Notes: generated by a model not told the origin, from the sequence alone. A stretch of DNA of 64,000 bases from Brevibacterium pigmentatum (GCF_011617465.1 NZ_CP050153.1:3410001-3474000), one strand, 5' to 3'. Numbered from the stretch's first letter, positions 41,570 to 51,262 are shown. Made by a program: numbers and translations.

Positions 41570-42550
41570 GTGAACGAACTCCAGCGCGAATTCTCTGCTT
41601 TCATCAACAATATGGACGTCCGCCTCGGCGCGTTCGTCCTCGCCGACCTCCCCGAGACCTTCGAGAAGGAGGACGGGGAGACCGTGAAGTTCCCGAAGGA
41701 CTTCGGGCCGAAATCACTGCCGATGCTCGAACTCTTCGTGCTCTCGAAGTTCCCGAACACCGAGGAGATCCTCAAACCGGAGCACCGCCGCTTCTTCGAA
41801 GGACTCATCCGCTACCTCGGCGAAACCTATCTGCGTGCGATCGGCGGGGCCTGGGACCACGACGAGTCGACGGGCAACGGGATGCCGTTCATCCGTCCCG
41901 ACAATGCCGACGGTCCGGCCGCCGGTGAGCCGATCCCGCTGGTGGGCATCGTGCTCGCCGCCGTCGATCAGCGCAGTGCCGAGGTGTTCACCGCAGTGCT
42001 TGAGAAAGCCAGGGAGCTCCTCGGCGGGGACGGGCAGCCCAGGCGCAAGTGCACGGGACTCTCGCTCGGCGCGCTCAATGCCGAGAATTCCAGCGAAGAA
42101 GAAGTCGAATTCCTCTCCCGCTTCATCGGCACCGTTGAACCGGGCATCGCCGCCTGGACCCAAGAGCAGGCCGATCCGAGCTCATGGGGCTTCGACCGGG
42201 AGAGCCTCGCCCGCCTGGGCAAGCAGGTCGCAGTCCGCTATGACGGCCCCGACGACATGATCGCCGAGGACGAGACTCCCTTCACCGCCGGCGCCATGCG
42301 ATTCATCGGCGAGACGGTGCGCCGCATCGCCTTCGGCCAGTGGCGCTACGGCGCCGGGCTCGAAGCCGATGATCCGCGCAGCAAGCAGCCGTTCATCCGC
42401 TTCGTCATCGGCGAGCAGAACCTCGACCTCGTGCCCTGGCGACTCATTCAGGCCGCACTGGAGGACGACGATGCGATCGCCTCCGCCCTCGATGCAGTCA
42501 TCGAGATGCGTGAGCAGGAAGCCGCCGAGGCGGCCGAGAGCTCCGACTGA
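41570..42550 (+). CDS. Hypothetical protein with internal duplication
   Basis: The 326-residue protein starts at GTG 41570, preceded by AAGGTGG; nearby upstream GTGs are alternatives. Two related segments are visible, one around residues 75-115 and one around 240-285. Both follow the pattern F..G..R.(L/I)GET..R...G.W....PFIR, so the protein is likely two copies of one fold. It has no membrane segment or signal peptide. I do not recognise the family. Confidence 0.75.
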   Translation: MNELQREFSAFINNMDVRLGAFVLADLPETFEKEDGETVKFPKDFGPKSLPMLELFVLSKFPNTEEILKPEHRRFFEGLIRYLGETYLRAIGGAWDHDESTGNGMPFIRPDNADGPAAGEPIPLVGIVLAAVDQRSAEVFTAVLEKARELLGGDGQPRRKCTGLSLGALNAENSSEEEVEFLSRFIGTVEPGIAAWTQEQADPSSWGFDRESLARLGKQVAVRYDGPDDMIAEDETPFTAGAMRFIGETVRRIAFGQWRYGAGLEADDPRSKQPFIRFVIGEQNLDLVPWRLIQAALEDDDAIASALDAVIEMREQEAAEAAESSD

Positions 42551-42590
42551 CCCGACGCGTGGGACCGCCGCGGATTCAGAGTTGGAAGCT

Positions 42591-43748
42591 TCAGAGTTGG
42601 AAGCGGCGGTTTCCGTTCAAGCCTTCGGCCGGCGAGCCGGGAGCGAGGTCGATCTGTTTGCGCGCCGGATCGATGCGCACGCTCACCAGGGTCGCCGAAC
42701 GATTCCCGTACGCGGCGTCGGGCGCCGGAGTGCAGCACACGGGTGCTTCTCCCGGCCCCGTCGTCAGCAGCTTCGTGAGATCCCCGATCGTCACGGGCGC
42801 GTTTCTCTCGCCGTCCGATGCGACTGCGCGTTCGGCTTCGAAGCGCACGACCGCCTCGGCGAGGTGACGATAACGCTCCTGCGAGGTCGAATCGGGGCGC
42901 AGTTCGAGCGCCCCGTCGAGCAGATCCGGGTGCAGGAAGTGGTTCGTGTGGAGGAGGAACCCGGACGTCCCCGTCTCCCCGCCGGCCGGGCACGTTGCCC
43001 GTGCCCGACGTTCGCGCTTGAGGGCACCGGCGATCTCCACCTGGACGGCCGCCTCGGCGGTGATGACGGTGATGATCGACGACGATGATGTCGGGGCCGA
43101 GCCGATGATCTCGAGCGCCTCGGCGAGGGTGCTGGCTTCGGCCAGGATTCGGGCGAGGATCATGTGGATGGGCACTCCCCCGGCCTCGTCACCGGCGTGC
43201 TTGAGGATGTTGAGCAGCACCCCGACGCCCGCCTCGTTGAGACCGATCTTGCCGAGCATTCCGAACTCGGCGATGCCCACGTGCCGGTGCTGCCCGGGCA
43301 CGGAACCGACATCATTGAAGTGCCACAGGGTGGAGAAGTCCGCCGCCCAGTCCCAGTTCTGCGCAGCCACGGAGGCCCCCGGGCTGGTGTGGCTCACTGT
43401 CGAACATTCGGTCGGTGCGGTCGCCGCCTGAGTCATGATCTCGGTCCGGGCGACGATCTCCATGAGAACGGTGACGTCGATGCCGGCACCGGCGGCCACG
43501 GCTTCGACCTCCTCAGCCCCGGTCGGCCACCATTCCTGCAGCCGCTGCCAACTCGACGCTGCCGCGGACTCCACAGCCGCCTCGGTGATGGACAGGTGCG
43601 AGAAATAGCGCCGATACGCGTCCAGGGTCGAAGCGATTCCCGTGCGGAGTTCCTCGCCGCGACGATGACCACGCTCGTGGTGGTCGCTCGCACGGACGGC
43701 GAAGGTCGTGGGCCGCACCTCGGCGGCGGGGACGAATTCGGTGCTCAT
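42591..43748 (-). CDS. C45-family (acyl-CoA:6-APA acyltransferase-like) hydrolase
   Basis: The 385-residue product starts at ATG 43748 with GAAGGAG upstream. Family features are a candidate autoproteolysis and nucleophile Cys115 (PTECSTVSH), then GASVAAQNWDW, and a GMLGKIGLNEAGVGV segment. C45 proteins are Ntn hydrolases that mature by self-cleavage and act on N-acyl bonds. The gene is 28 bp downstream of the MBL-fold gene in the same orientation, so they may act in one pathway on an unknown amide or ester substrate. Confidence 0.82.
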   Translation of the reverse strand: MSTEFVPAAEVRPTTFAVRASDHHERGHRRGEELRTGIASTLDAYRRYFSHLSITEAAVESAAASSWQRLQEWWPTGAEEVEAVAAGAGIDVTVLMEIVARTEIMTQAATAPTECSTVSHTSPGASVAAQNWDWAADFSTLWHFNDVGSVPGQHRHVGIAEFGMLGKIGLNEAGVGVLLNILKHAGDEAGGVPIHMILARILAEASTLAEALEIIGSAPTSSSSIITVITAEAAVQVEIAGALKRERRARATCPAGGETGTSGFLLHTNHFLHPDLLDGALELRPDSTSQERYRHLAEAVVRFEAERAVASDGERNAPVTIGDLTKLLTTGPGEAPVCCTPAPDAAYGNRSATLVSVRIDPARKQIDLAPGSPAEGLNGNRRFQL

Positions 43749-43776
43749 GGTGACTCCTTCTTCCGCCGGCGGCGGC

Positions 43777-44859
43777 TCAGTCCTTGCCGACGAGCGAGCC
43801 GACGCCGATGTCGATACCGAGATAATGCATGTGCGCGGCGGTTTCGGCAAGGGCGGCGAAGAGGTTGAAGTTGTGCAGACTCTCGAAGCCGCGGGACCAG
43901 TGCAGGCCCGCCGCGATCGAGTAGACGCTGTGGTCGTCGGTGGCCTCCATGCGGGCGCGGATCTCGCCGAGGCGCTCGTGATGGTGTTCGACGAGTTCGA
44001 CCTTGCGATCATGGAGTCCGGTGAAGCGGAAGCCGTGGGCCGGCAGCACCGCCACATCCTCGTCGAGCTGTCCGATCTTCTCCAGCGAGCGCAGGTAGTC
44101 GCCAAGGCTGTGCGTGATCGCCCCGGAGTCGAGGCCGATGTTCGGGGTGATCGTCGGCAGCACATGGTCGCCGGAGAAGAACAGCTTGTCCTCGTCGCGG
44201 ACGAATGCCGAGTGTCCGTAGGTGTGTCCTGGTGTCCACAGAGCCGTCACTCGACCCTCGTCGAGCGGGAGTTCGGTGCCGTCGTCGAGGACGTGGATGT
44301 TCTCGGGCAGCTGGCTCATCGCCTGTCGGTACAGGTTCATCGAGTCGCCCTTCGCCCCGCCCTTGCTCGATCCGACTTGGAGGCTTTCGACTTCGGCCCA
44401 GCGGTCCTCGGGGACTCCGTAGGCACGTGCGATGTTGAGGTTGGGGTCGACTCCGGTGCCGAGGTCGACGGCGTTGGTGTAGAAGCGTTTGATCGAGCGC
44501 AGATCCTCGCCGTGCATGGCGACCCAGGCGTCGGGGTTCTTCGCGAGCAGAGCGGGCACGAGCCCGATATGGTCGCGGTGATAGTGGGTGATCGCGATTC
44601 CGTGGATATCGGCGACCGTGAAGCCGAGGTCGTTAAGCGCCGAGGTGAGCGCCAGGTACTGGTCCTTGCCGTCCCAGCCCGGGTCGATGAGGACGACGCC
44701 GGAGCCGTCGACGAGGGTATAGCAGTAGGTGTAGACGAGAGGGTTGTTGGGGATCGGGACTGGGAGAGCCCAGACACCTTCGGCGACCTGTTCGACCGGC
44801 GGCAGGACTCGATCCTTCCATGCCGCCGACTGCTGGGAACTGAGCGTTTCGATCGCCAT
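43777..44859 (-). CDS. MBL-fold metallo-hydrolase
   Basis: The 360-residue protein has the metallo-beta-lactamase motif HYHRDH (residues 92-97), DPG at 59-61, a later GHTYGH and SGDH, and a C-terminal PAHG. These are the usual five zinc-binding motifs of the glyoxalase II/lactonase-like branch. An additional C-terminal helical segment of about 70 residues is present. The start ATG 44859 is weakly supported by GAGAG upstream. It is probably co-transcribed with the C45 hydrolase. Confidence 0.88.
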   Translation of the reverse strand: MAIETLSSQQSAAWKDRVLPPVEQVAEGVWALPVPIPNNPLVYTYCYTLVDGSGVVLIDPGWDGKDQYLALTSALNDLGFTVADIHGIAITHYHRDHIGLVPALLAKNPDAWVAMHGEDLRSIKRFYTNAVDLGTGVDPNLNIARAYGVPEDRWAEVESLQVGSSKGGAKGDSMNLYRQAMSQLPENIHVLDDGTELPLDEGRVTALWTPGHTYGHSAFVRDEDKLFFSGDHVLPTITPNIGLDSGAITHSLGDYLRSLEKIGQLDEDVAVLPAHGFRFTGLHDRKVELVEHHHERLGEIRARMEATDDHSVYSIAAGLHWSRGFESLHNFNLFAALAETAAHMHYLGIDIGVGSLVGKD

Positions 44860-44972
44860 TCTGCTCTCACACCTCTCGTGGGGCCACATTGTCCGTTGAC
44901 TGCAATCTACTCTGTTTCGCGTCGGCGCTGACGGTTCGTTCGATAACCGGGCACGGCACCACCCGACCTGAC

Positions 44973-45001
44973 TACCGATATCGTTGCCGATATTGACGGT
45001 A
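44973..45001. promoter_or_regulatory. Inverted repeat in the MBL/permease divergent region
   Basis: TACCG-ATATCG and CGATAT-TGA-CGGTA are mirrored about a TTGC spacer. The 311-bp gap holds both divergent promoters, so this is a good operator candidate. No gene lies in the gap. Confidence 0.55.
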
Positions 45002-45170
45002 TTCATCGGAAAGGTCACGATTTCACACTGATACCCGTCCCGATCCTCGGCGATGGTTTCGTTTTCAGTACCTTGGGCGTTAAGATCATGACGCACATCA
45101 CTTCCGGGCCGGTCATCGATGGCGACGTCGACGGCCCGGCGGGCGGCAAGACTCATTGGGGAGGATTGAT

Positions 45171-46607
45171 ATGGCTGCCTCTGGCTCACTGAAGCGCAAC
45201 CTCGGACTGTGGTCCATCGTCGGACTCGGACTCGGCTATATGACGCCGACGGTCGTCTTCGACACATTCGGAATCGTCTCCGAACAGACGAACGGAGCAG
45301 TTCCGGCGGCGTACCTCGTGGCTCTCATCGTCATGATCTTCACGGCCTTCAGCTACGGCAAGATGGTCAGGGTCTTCCCGACCGCGGGGTCGGCCTACAC
45401 CTATACGCGGGAGACGATGTCACCGGGGCTCGGCTTCCTCGTCGGGTGGACCTCCCTCCTGGACTATCTGCTGCTGCCGATGGTCAACTGCCTCATCATT
45501 CGGCTCTACATGGAGTCGATGGTCCCCGATGCGCCCCCGTGGGTGTGGGTCATCGTCTATACGATCGTCATGACCGGCATCGTCCTGTCCTCGATGCGGG
45601 GAACGGCGAACATCAACGGCATCCTCCTCGTCTTCGCGGTTGTGCTCGTCGCCACGTTCTGCGTGCTCGCCGTCATGCAGCTCAACGCCGGCGAAGGGGC
45701 CGGAGTCGTCTTCAGTCCGGAGCCGTTCATCCATGAGGGCGTCCACCTCGGCGCGGTTCTCACCGGTGCGACCGTCGTGTGCTTCTCGTTCATCGGCTTC
45801 GATGCGGTGACGATGTACACGAACGAGGCGAAGCACGTCAGCCTCATGCCGAAGGCGATCATGCTCACCGTTCTCGCCGGCGGTCTCATCTTCCTCGTCG
45901 CCGGCTATTTCGCGCAGCTGCTCTTCCCCGACAATTCGCAGTTCACCATCGTCGACGATCCGCTGCCGGAGATCGGCATGATCACCGGCGGCCACGTGTT
46001 CCAGCTGTTCTTCGTGGCTGCGGCATTCGCTGCGACCGCCGCCTCGGGGCTGGCTTCGCATGCGTCGGTGTCGCGGATGATGCTCGTAATGGGCCGCAAC
46101 GGGGTGCTGCCGCGCAAGGCCTTCGGCTACATCAACCCGAAGACGCACACTCCGGTGTTCAATATCGTGCTCGTCGGTGCGGTGTGCCTGCTGGCGATGT
46201 CATTCAGCCTTGAGCTCATCTCGGCGCTCATCAACTTCGGTGCGCTCATCGCCTTCACCTTCGTCAACCTCACGGTCATTGCGCACTACGCCTTCCGGAC
46301 CAAGCAGGTCAAGGACTTCAAGTCGGCGTTCAGCTACGTCGTGATGCCGGCCGTCGGCGCGATCCTCACAGGAGTCCTGTGGGTCAGCCTGCACGGGACC
46401 GCGCTCATCGGCGGACTCGTGTGGCTGGCGATCGGCATCATCTACCTGGCCGTGCTGACCCGCGGCTTCCGCCGGTCGGTGCGCAGCTTCGACGACCCCG
46501 AGGCTGACGCCGAGATGTCCGAGCCGGAGATGCCTGAGGCAGGCGAGGGTGCTGGGACGCCCGAGGCTCCTCGGACTCCGGGCCCGGAAGCGCCAGTGCG
46601 GGATTGA
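45171..46607 (+). CDS. APC-superfamily amino acid permease
   Basis: The 478-residue protein has about 12 membrane helices and the APC N-terminal pattern GLWSIVGLGLGYMTP, then a FTAFSYGKM helix and the FSFIGFDAVTMYTNEAK segment of helix 6. ATG 45171 follows GGGGAGG by six bases. The C-terminal tail is Glu/Pro-rich and cytosolic. Substrate specificity cannot be read; amino acids or amines are likely. It is divergent from the MBL/C45 hydrolase pair, which could supply its substrate. Confidence 0.88.
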   Translation: MAASGSLKRNLGLWSIVGLGLGYMTPTVVFDTFGIVSEQTNGAVPAAYLVALIVMIFTAFSYGKMVRVFPTAGSAYTYTRETMSPGLGFLVGWTSLLDYLLLPMVNCLIIRLYMESMVPDAPPWVWVIVYTIVMTGIVLSSMRGTANINGILLVFAVVLVATFCVLAVMQLNAGEGAGVVFSPEPFIHEGVHLGAVLTGATVVCFSFIGFDAVTMYTNEAKHVSLMPKAIMLTVLAGGLIFLVAGYFAQLLFPDNSQFTIVDDPLPEIGMITGGHVFQLFFVAAAFAATAASGLASHASVSRMMLVMGRNGVLPRKAFGYINPKTHTPVFNIVLVGAVCLLAMSFSLELISALINFGALIAFTFVNLTVIAHYAFRTKQVKDFKSAFSYVVMPAVGAILTGVLWVSLHGTALIGGLVWLAIGIIYLAVLTRGFRRSVRSFDDPEADAEMSEPEMPEAGEGAGTPEAPRTPGPEAPVRD

Positions 46608-46802
46608 GACTGCGCGACTCGGTCTGAGGCAACGGCTCCACTCGGGCCGTCGTGCAAGCGCTGCATCGCGAGAATCCCGTCGTTCAAGGCGAAGCGCGGT
46701 TATCGGTAGGTCTGCCTGGCGAAAAGCGCGCTCAGCCTTGAACGGGCGTAAGCAGAGGCTTTGCCGCGAATGCTGACACGTCGTGCCGAGCGCACGAGAA
46801 AA

Positions 46803-46839
46803 CCCCCGAACTCTTCGCTGCCGGCGATGAGTTCGGGGG
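46803..46839 (-). terminator. Terminator of tRNA-Ser(TGA)
   Basis: CCCCCGAACTC (46803-46813) pairs exactly with GAGTTCGGGGG (46829-46839), directly downstream of the tRNA on the minus strand, with TT-rich flank on the minus side. The sequence from 46608 to 46802, after the permease gene, shows no gene. Confidence 0.85.
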
Positions 46840-46852
46840 CTTCACTGTTGAG

Positions 46853-46940
46853 CGGAAGCGGTGGGATTCGAACCCACGGTGCGGGGTTGCCGCACAACGG
46901 TTTTCAAGACCGTCTCCTTCGGCCGCTCGGACACGCTTCC
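46853..46940 (-). tRNA. tRNA-Ser (anticodon TGA)
   Basis: The minus strand gives acceptor GGAAGCG paired with CGCTTCC plus discriminator G, an anticodon loop CTTGAAA (TGA), a long variable arm and the T-arm GGTTCGAATCC. It reads UCN codons, mainly UCA. CCA is not encoded. No phage remnant adjoins it. The region 46941-47139 holds no gene that I can support. Confidence 0.95.
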
Positions 46941-47139
46941 CTTGGTTCGTCCACGCCTATGTCAGAGATGGAACGAACCCGGCCTGCTCGACACGAGGTC
47001 GAGCTACCATAGTTTCTCACAACCGCAACAGCATCTGCCAATTGGCCGCTCGGGACTTGGCGGGCGCGGCGACGCGACTCGCGATTGGTGCCGATGTCGT
47101 CCACCCTTCAGCGCGGCGCAAGCCGTTCAGCGGACGCAG

Positions 47140-49794
47140 TCAGTCCTTCTTGTGCTTCTTCATGCGGTTCCGCTTGCGTTCGGTCCCCAGGAGTTCGTCG
47201 AAGACGGAACCTTCCGCTGATTTCGAATCCTTGCCGGACTTGTCCGGCGATTCGTCAGGCCGTGCCGCGGCATCATCGCGCCCCTTGTTCGGCCGATCGG
47301 CGATCTGTTCGCCGAATGTACCGCGGTCATTGCCGGAATTCTGCGAGCGCTCGCTCCACGTATGCCCGAGCTTCGGTGCTTCCTTCGGCTCAGCCGGCTG
47401 CGGTTCGTGCCCGGTGCTGTCCGAGTCCTCCGAGGTAGCACCGCGAGCCGCGAAAGAGGCTGGCACCCGTCGGACCGGAGCTTCCGGCTCTTCCTCTTCG
47501 ACGAACTCTTCGTCGTCGGCAGCTTGGGCTGGAGCCCGAGCCGTTTCGGGCTCGTCGTCCTGAGGCGGAACCACGGTTGAGTCCTCGACGTCGTCGATGT
47601 CGGGATCCGCGACCGCGTCGACGGTGTTCTCCGCGGTATCGGCGACCTCGACCTCATCGGCTTCGGGGGCAGCGGCTTCGGATTCGTCGGTCTCGGAGTC
47701 ACCGGAGGCGGACTCCACCGCAGGAGCGGCGTCCGCCGCGCGCACTGTTCCGGGCGCTCCAGCCGCTTCGGGCTCTGCCGAGACAGCTTCATCTGCTCCG
47801 CTTGGTTCTGCAGGCTCTTCAACAGCTGGTCCCTTGGAACCCGCCTCTTCAGCGTCCGAGTCTTCGTTCGCCGAGGCTTCGGAGGCCTCGGAGTCAGAGT
47901 TCGCGATCGCAGCTGCGACGGCGCCGGAGGTTCCGCGGGGTGCGGCAGCGACCGATTCCGAATCGGCGGCAGTCGCTTCGTCGGCAACGGGCGCCACGGC
48001 GAACGAGTCGCTCGACCCGGCATCCACGTCCGAGCCCGCCGCATCGGCAACACCAGCTGCACCAGCCACACCGGCAGCATCGCCGGATGCGGGCGATCCC
48101 TCGGACGCTTCAGACCCAGCCTCGCTGGATTCGGCCCAGCTGGGACGGGGCTCGGCGGCCTCCTCGGTGCGGGACGGCTTGCCCTTGAGGACGAGGGTGA
48201 GCGTGGCCAGCGGAACGGACAGCCAGTTCGGGCGGTTGCGCAGCTCGGCGACGACCTCAACAAGGAGTCGGTCGACGAGCGCCGCACGCAGAACGGGATC
48301 GCTCAGCCCGATGCTGTCACCGCGAGCCCGCGAATATCCGGACAGCAGCGAGTTCTGCACCTGCGAAGCCCACAGGTATTCAGGCGAATCGAAGATCGCA
48401 CGCAGCGCCCCCGGATCATTGCCGAAGCCGCTGACGACCAGCGAGCCGTCCTCGGAGTCCAGGGCATCGGTGCGCTGCAGACGAGCGAAGCCGGCGGCGT
48501 AGTCGATGCTGCGCAGCAGGGCCACGAGGTCGAAAGCCGCGGGCTTGGGATCCGAGTTCGTCGAGTCCGTGAACTTCACGACCGAATAGCCATCGGTCGA
48601 CGAGCTGACCACATGGTCCAACGTCAGCTCGCCGTGGATCTTCTGCAGGGTGCCGATGGTCTGGAGTCCCTGCAGTCGAGCACGGTGACCGCGCAGCTCC
48701 GGAACCAGCGAATCCAAGGCAAGAGGTGCCCGACCCAGCGCCCAGTCGATGCGCTCGACCCACTTCTGCACGAGCTGCTTGGTCGGTTCGCCGGCACCTT
48801 CGACGACACCGAACTCGGCGGCCATGTCAGTGTGCAGCTCACCGATGCGCCGCCCCATCTCGGCGGCGTGGGCGTTGTAGGCACCGATCGAACCGGAGTC
48901 GACAGCGCACACCGTGTTCACGGCCTCCCGCCAGGCGGGCTCGGCGTCGACATCGACGTGGGAGAGCAGCGCCATGGGCGCCTCCATCTCCTGGACCTCG
49001 AACATGTCGTACCAGCGACCCGAACCCCAGCCGATGACCTCGGGCACGCTGCGCGACCCCGCCTCGGTGAGGAGGACGGGGATCGTCAGCGATGACGGCA
49101 TTCCGTTCTCGAGAACGCGGAAGAACGAGAGCTCCATCGGCTCATATTCGTCGTGGATGATCACCGTCGACTTGTGCTGCCCGGAGTCCGAGACCTCGAT
49201 CGGGCGGATCTCCACGGGCATGACGTCCTCCGCCCCCACCGTGAGGTCACCGATCGATGGCTTCGGCGGGACCGCCTCGGCGGCGGTGTTCGTCGATCCA
49301 TTCGCCGAGGCGGCATCGCCGTTCGCAGTCACCGGGAACGGCATCGGCGCACGGTCCCGGGCGTCGGTCTTCTCCTGGCTGTGGCGCAGGGATTCGGTGG
49401 ACAGCTGGCCGCCGTCGAAGATCTTGCGCTTCGTGATCGCATCGGCCATGAGGTTGACGAAGACGGGGTCGGCGGCGCCGTCGTAGACGTAGACGGTACC
49501 GAGCGCGAGGTCGTCGACGCGGCCGATGAGGGCGTGGCGGAGGTGCATGTCCTCGGCACCACGCAGGGTCAGGGGGATGTTGAGGCGACGCAGGGTGGGC
49601 CCGTCGCCGACGGAGATGACGGTCACGAGACCGGCGAAGCCGCCGAGCTCCTCGGCGGTGTAAGTGAACGCGCGGGCCACCGACATGGGGGTGATGTCGG
49701 GGTCGGTCCCGAAATCTGCTGCGTGCTTGGGGAACCACGGCTGTCGAGGTATCCAGCTGGCTAACAGTTGTTCGAGCTCACTGCTGATGGCCAT
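47140..49794 (-). CDS. Maltokinase-like protein with degenerate kinase site and acidic tail
   Basis: The 884-residue protein begins with a Mak N-terminal cap-like domain (about 1-190, starting MAISSELEQLLASWI with a QPWFPKH segment) followed by a phosphotransferase-fold region to about 540, including IHGELTLDHVV and a LLRSIDYAAGFARLQ segment. True maltokinases have HGD and a DFEG motif here; in this protein the Asp is Glu and the DFEG position reads VKFTDS, so kinase activity is doubtful. The last 340 residues are Ala/Ser/Glu/Asp-rich, disordered, and end in a basic tail. No treS-type partner is next to it. Confidence 0.8.
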   Translation of the reverse strand: MAISSELEQLLASWIPRQPWFPKHAADFGTDPDITPMSVARAFTYTAEELGGFAGLVTVISVGDGPTLRRLNIPLTLRGAEDMHLRHALIGRVDDLALGTVYVYDGAADPVFVNLMADAITKRKIFDGGQLSTESLRHSQEKTDARDRAPMPFPVTANGDAASANGSTNTAAEAVPPKPSIGDLTVGAEDVMPVEIRPIEVSDSGQHKSTVIIHDEYEPMELSFFRVLENGMPSSLTIPVLLTEAGSRSVPEVIGWGSGRWYDMFEVQEMEAPMALLSHVDVDAEPAWREAVNTVCAVDSGSIGAYNAHAAEMGRRIGELHTDMAAEFGVVEGAGEPTKQLVQKWVERIDWALGRAPLALDSLVPELRGHRARLQGLQTIGTLQKIHGELTLDHVVSSSTDGYSVVKFTDSTNSDPKPAAFDLVALLRSIDYAAGFARLQRTDALDSEDGSLVVSGFGNDPGALRAIFDSPEYLWASQVQNSLLSGYSRARGDSIGLSDPVLRAALVDRLLVEVVAELRNRPNWLSVPLATLTLVLKGKPSRTEEAAEPRPSWAESSEAGSEASEGSPASGDAAGVAGAAGVADAAGSDVDAGSSDSFAVAPVADEATAADSESVAAAPRGTSGAVAAAIANSDSEASEASANEDSDAEEAGSKGPAVEEPAEPSGADEAVSAEPEAAGAPGTVRAADAAPAVESASGDSETDESEAAAPEADEVEVADTAENTVDAVADPDIDDVEDSTVVPPQDDEPETARAPAQAADDEEFVEEEEPEAPVRRVPASFAARGATSEDSDSTGHEPQPAEPKEAPKLGHTWSERSQNSGNDRGTFGEQIADRPNKGRDDAAARPDESPDKSGKDSKSAEGSVFDELLGTERKRNRMKKHKKD

Positions 49795-49938
49795 GACGTC
49801 TCCTAGAAGGGATTACGGGCATCCTCCATCCAATCATGATATGGGGTATTCGCGGTTCAGGGCGCACCCGAAACCCCGAAGTCGGGAGCCGAATCACGGT
49901 GTTCCGGCGGGTGCGCAGCGTCCTCATGTCGATACGAG

Positions 49939-49952
49939 TTGCCAAATAGCAA
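49939..49952. promoter_or_regulatory. Short palindrome upstream of ilvA
   Basis: TTGC-N6-GCAA lies 24 bp before the presumed ilvA start, in the 181-bp divergent gap with the maltokinase-like gene. It could be an operator. Arms are only 4 bp, so this may be chance. Confidence 0.35.
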
Positions 49953-49975
49953 GACAAAGGGAGCACAATAGTCTG

Positions 49976-51262
49976 GTGGTTGAAACAGACATGACTCCCC
50001 AGAAGCTCACACTCGCCGGCGAGGTCGAGGCGGCTGCGCTGCGAATTTCCGATTCCGTCATCCTGTCGCCACTTCAGATCTGCGAGCGGTTGACGACCGC
50101 AACCGGTTCCACGGTCTACCTCAAGCGCGAGGACCTGCAGATGGTGCGATCCTACAAGATCCGCGGAGCCTTCAACTTCATGCTCCAGCTCGATGCCGAC
50201 GAACGCGCCCGCGGTGTCGTCTGCGCCTCGGCGGGCAACCACGCCCAGGGCTTCGCTCGCGCCTGCAAGGAACTGGGCATCCAGGGCACTATCTTCGTGC
50301 CGAAGACGACGCCGAAGCAGAAGATCGACCGCGTCCGCCACTTCGGCGGGGAGCAGGTGACGATCGAGATCGCCGGCTCCACCTACGACGACGCCTCGGC
50401 GCTGGCCTACCGGTTCGCCGAACGCAATGAAGCCCTCCTGGTTTCAGCCTTCGACGATATGCGCACGATCGCCGGTCAGGGCACCGTGGCAGCCGAGATC
50501 CACGCTCAACTCGAGACCGACCCGGACTACATCATCGTGCCCGTCGGCGGCGGCGGAGTGCTCGCCGGAGTCGCGGCCTATGTGGCCGAACGGATGCCGA
50601 ACACGAAGGTCATCGGAGCCGAACCCGCCGGAGCCGCCTCGATGATCGCCGCCCTCAAGGCCGGCCACCCCGTGACCTTGGAGAACATCGACCGCTTCGC
50701 CGACGGCACCGCCGTGCGCCGGGCCGGCAACATCACCTACGACGTCATCGCCGAACTCGGCCTCGACATCCGCCCTGTCGCCGAAGGTGCGGTGGCCACC
50801 GAGATGCTGGATATGTACCAGGTCGACGGAATCATCGCCGAGCCCTCCGGGGCGCTGGCCTCGGCTGGGATCGGCGGACCGGACTCGGACAAGCCGATCA
50901 CGATCGAACCCGGATCGACCGTCGTGTGCCTGGTCTCCGGCGGCAACAATGACATCTCCCGCTACCCGGAGATCCTCGAACGCTCGCTCGTCCACGAGGG
51001 ACTCAAGCACTACTTCATCGTCGACTTCCCGCAGGAGCCCGGCGCCCTGCGCCGGTTCCTCAACGAGGTGCTCGGGCCCGAGGACGATATCGCGATGTTC
51101 GAGTACGTCAAACGCTCCGACCGGGAGACCGGACCGGCGTTCGTCGGCATCCAGCTCGGCTATGCCGAAGACCTGCCGAATCTGCTCGAGCGGATGGAAG
51201 CCTCATCGATCGAGGTCGAGCGCGTGCACCAGAACTCGCCGATGTTCCGTCTCTTCGCCTGA
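49976..51262 (+). CDS. ilvA: Threonine ammonia-lyase (threonine dehydratase)
   Basis: The 428-residue enzyme deaminates threonine to 2-oxobutanoate, the first step to isoleucine. The PLP lysine is K61 (VRSYKIRGAFN); the glycine loop PVGGGGVLAG and the ASAGNHAQGFA segment are intact. A C-terminal ACT-like regulatory domain of about 85 residues (HYFIVDFPQEPGALRRFL) matches the single-domain form used by Corynebacterium. GTG 49976 is preferred because AAGGGAG lies 12 bases upstream; ATG 49991 is possible. Confidence 0.92.
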   Translation: MVETDMTPQKLTLAGEVEAAALRISDSVILSPLQICERLTTATGSTVYLKREDLQMVRSYKIRGAFNFMLQLDADERARGVVCASAGNHAQGFARACKELGIQGTIFVPKTTPKQKIDRVRHFGGEQVTIEIAGSTYDDASALAYRFAERNEALLVSAFDDMRTIAGQGTVAAEIHAQLETDPDYIIVPVGGGGVLAGVAAYVAERMPNTKVIGAEPAGAASMIAALKAGHPVTLENIDRFADGTAVRRAGNITYDVIAELGLDIRPVAEGAVATEMLDMYQVDGIIAEPSGALASAGIGGPDSDKPITIEPGSTVVCLVSGGNNDISRYPEILERSLVHEGLKHYFIVDFPQEPGALRRFLNEVLGPEDDIAMFEYVKRSDRETGPAFVGIQLGYAEDLPNLLERMEASSIEVERVHQNSPMFRLFA

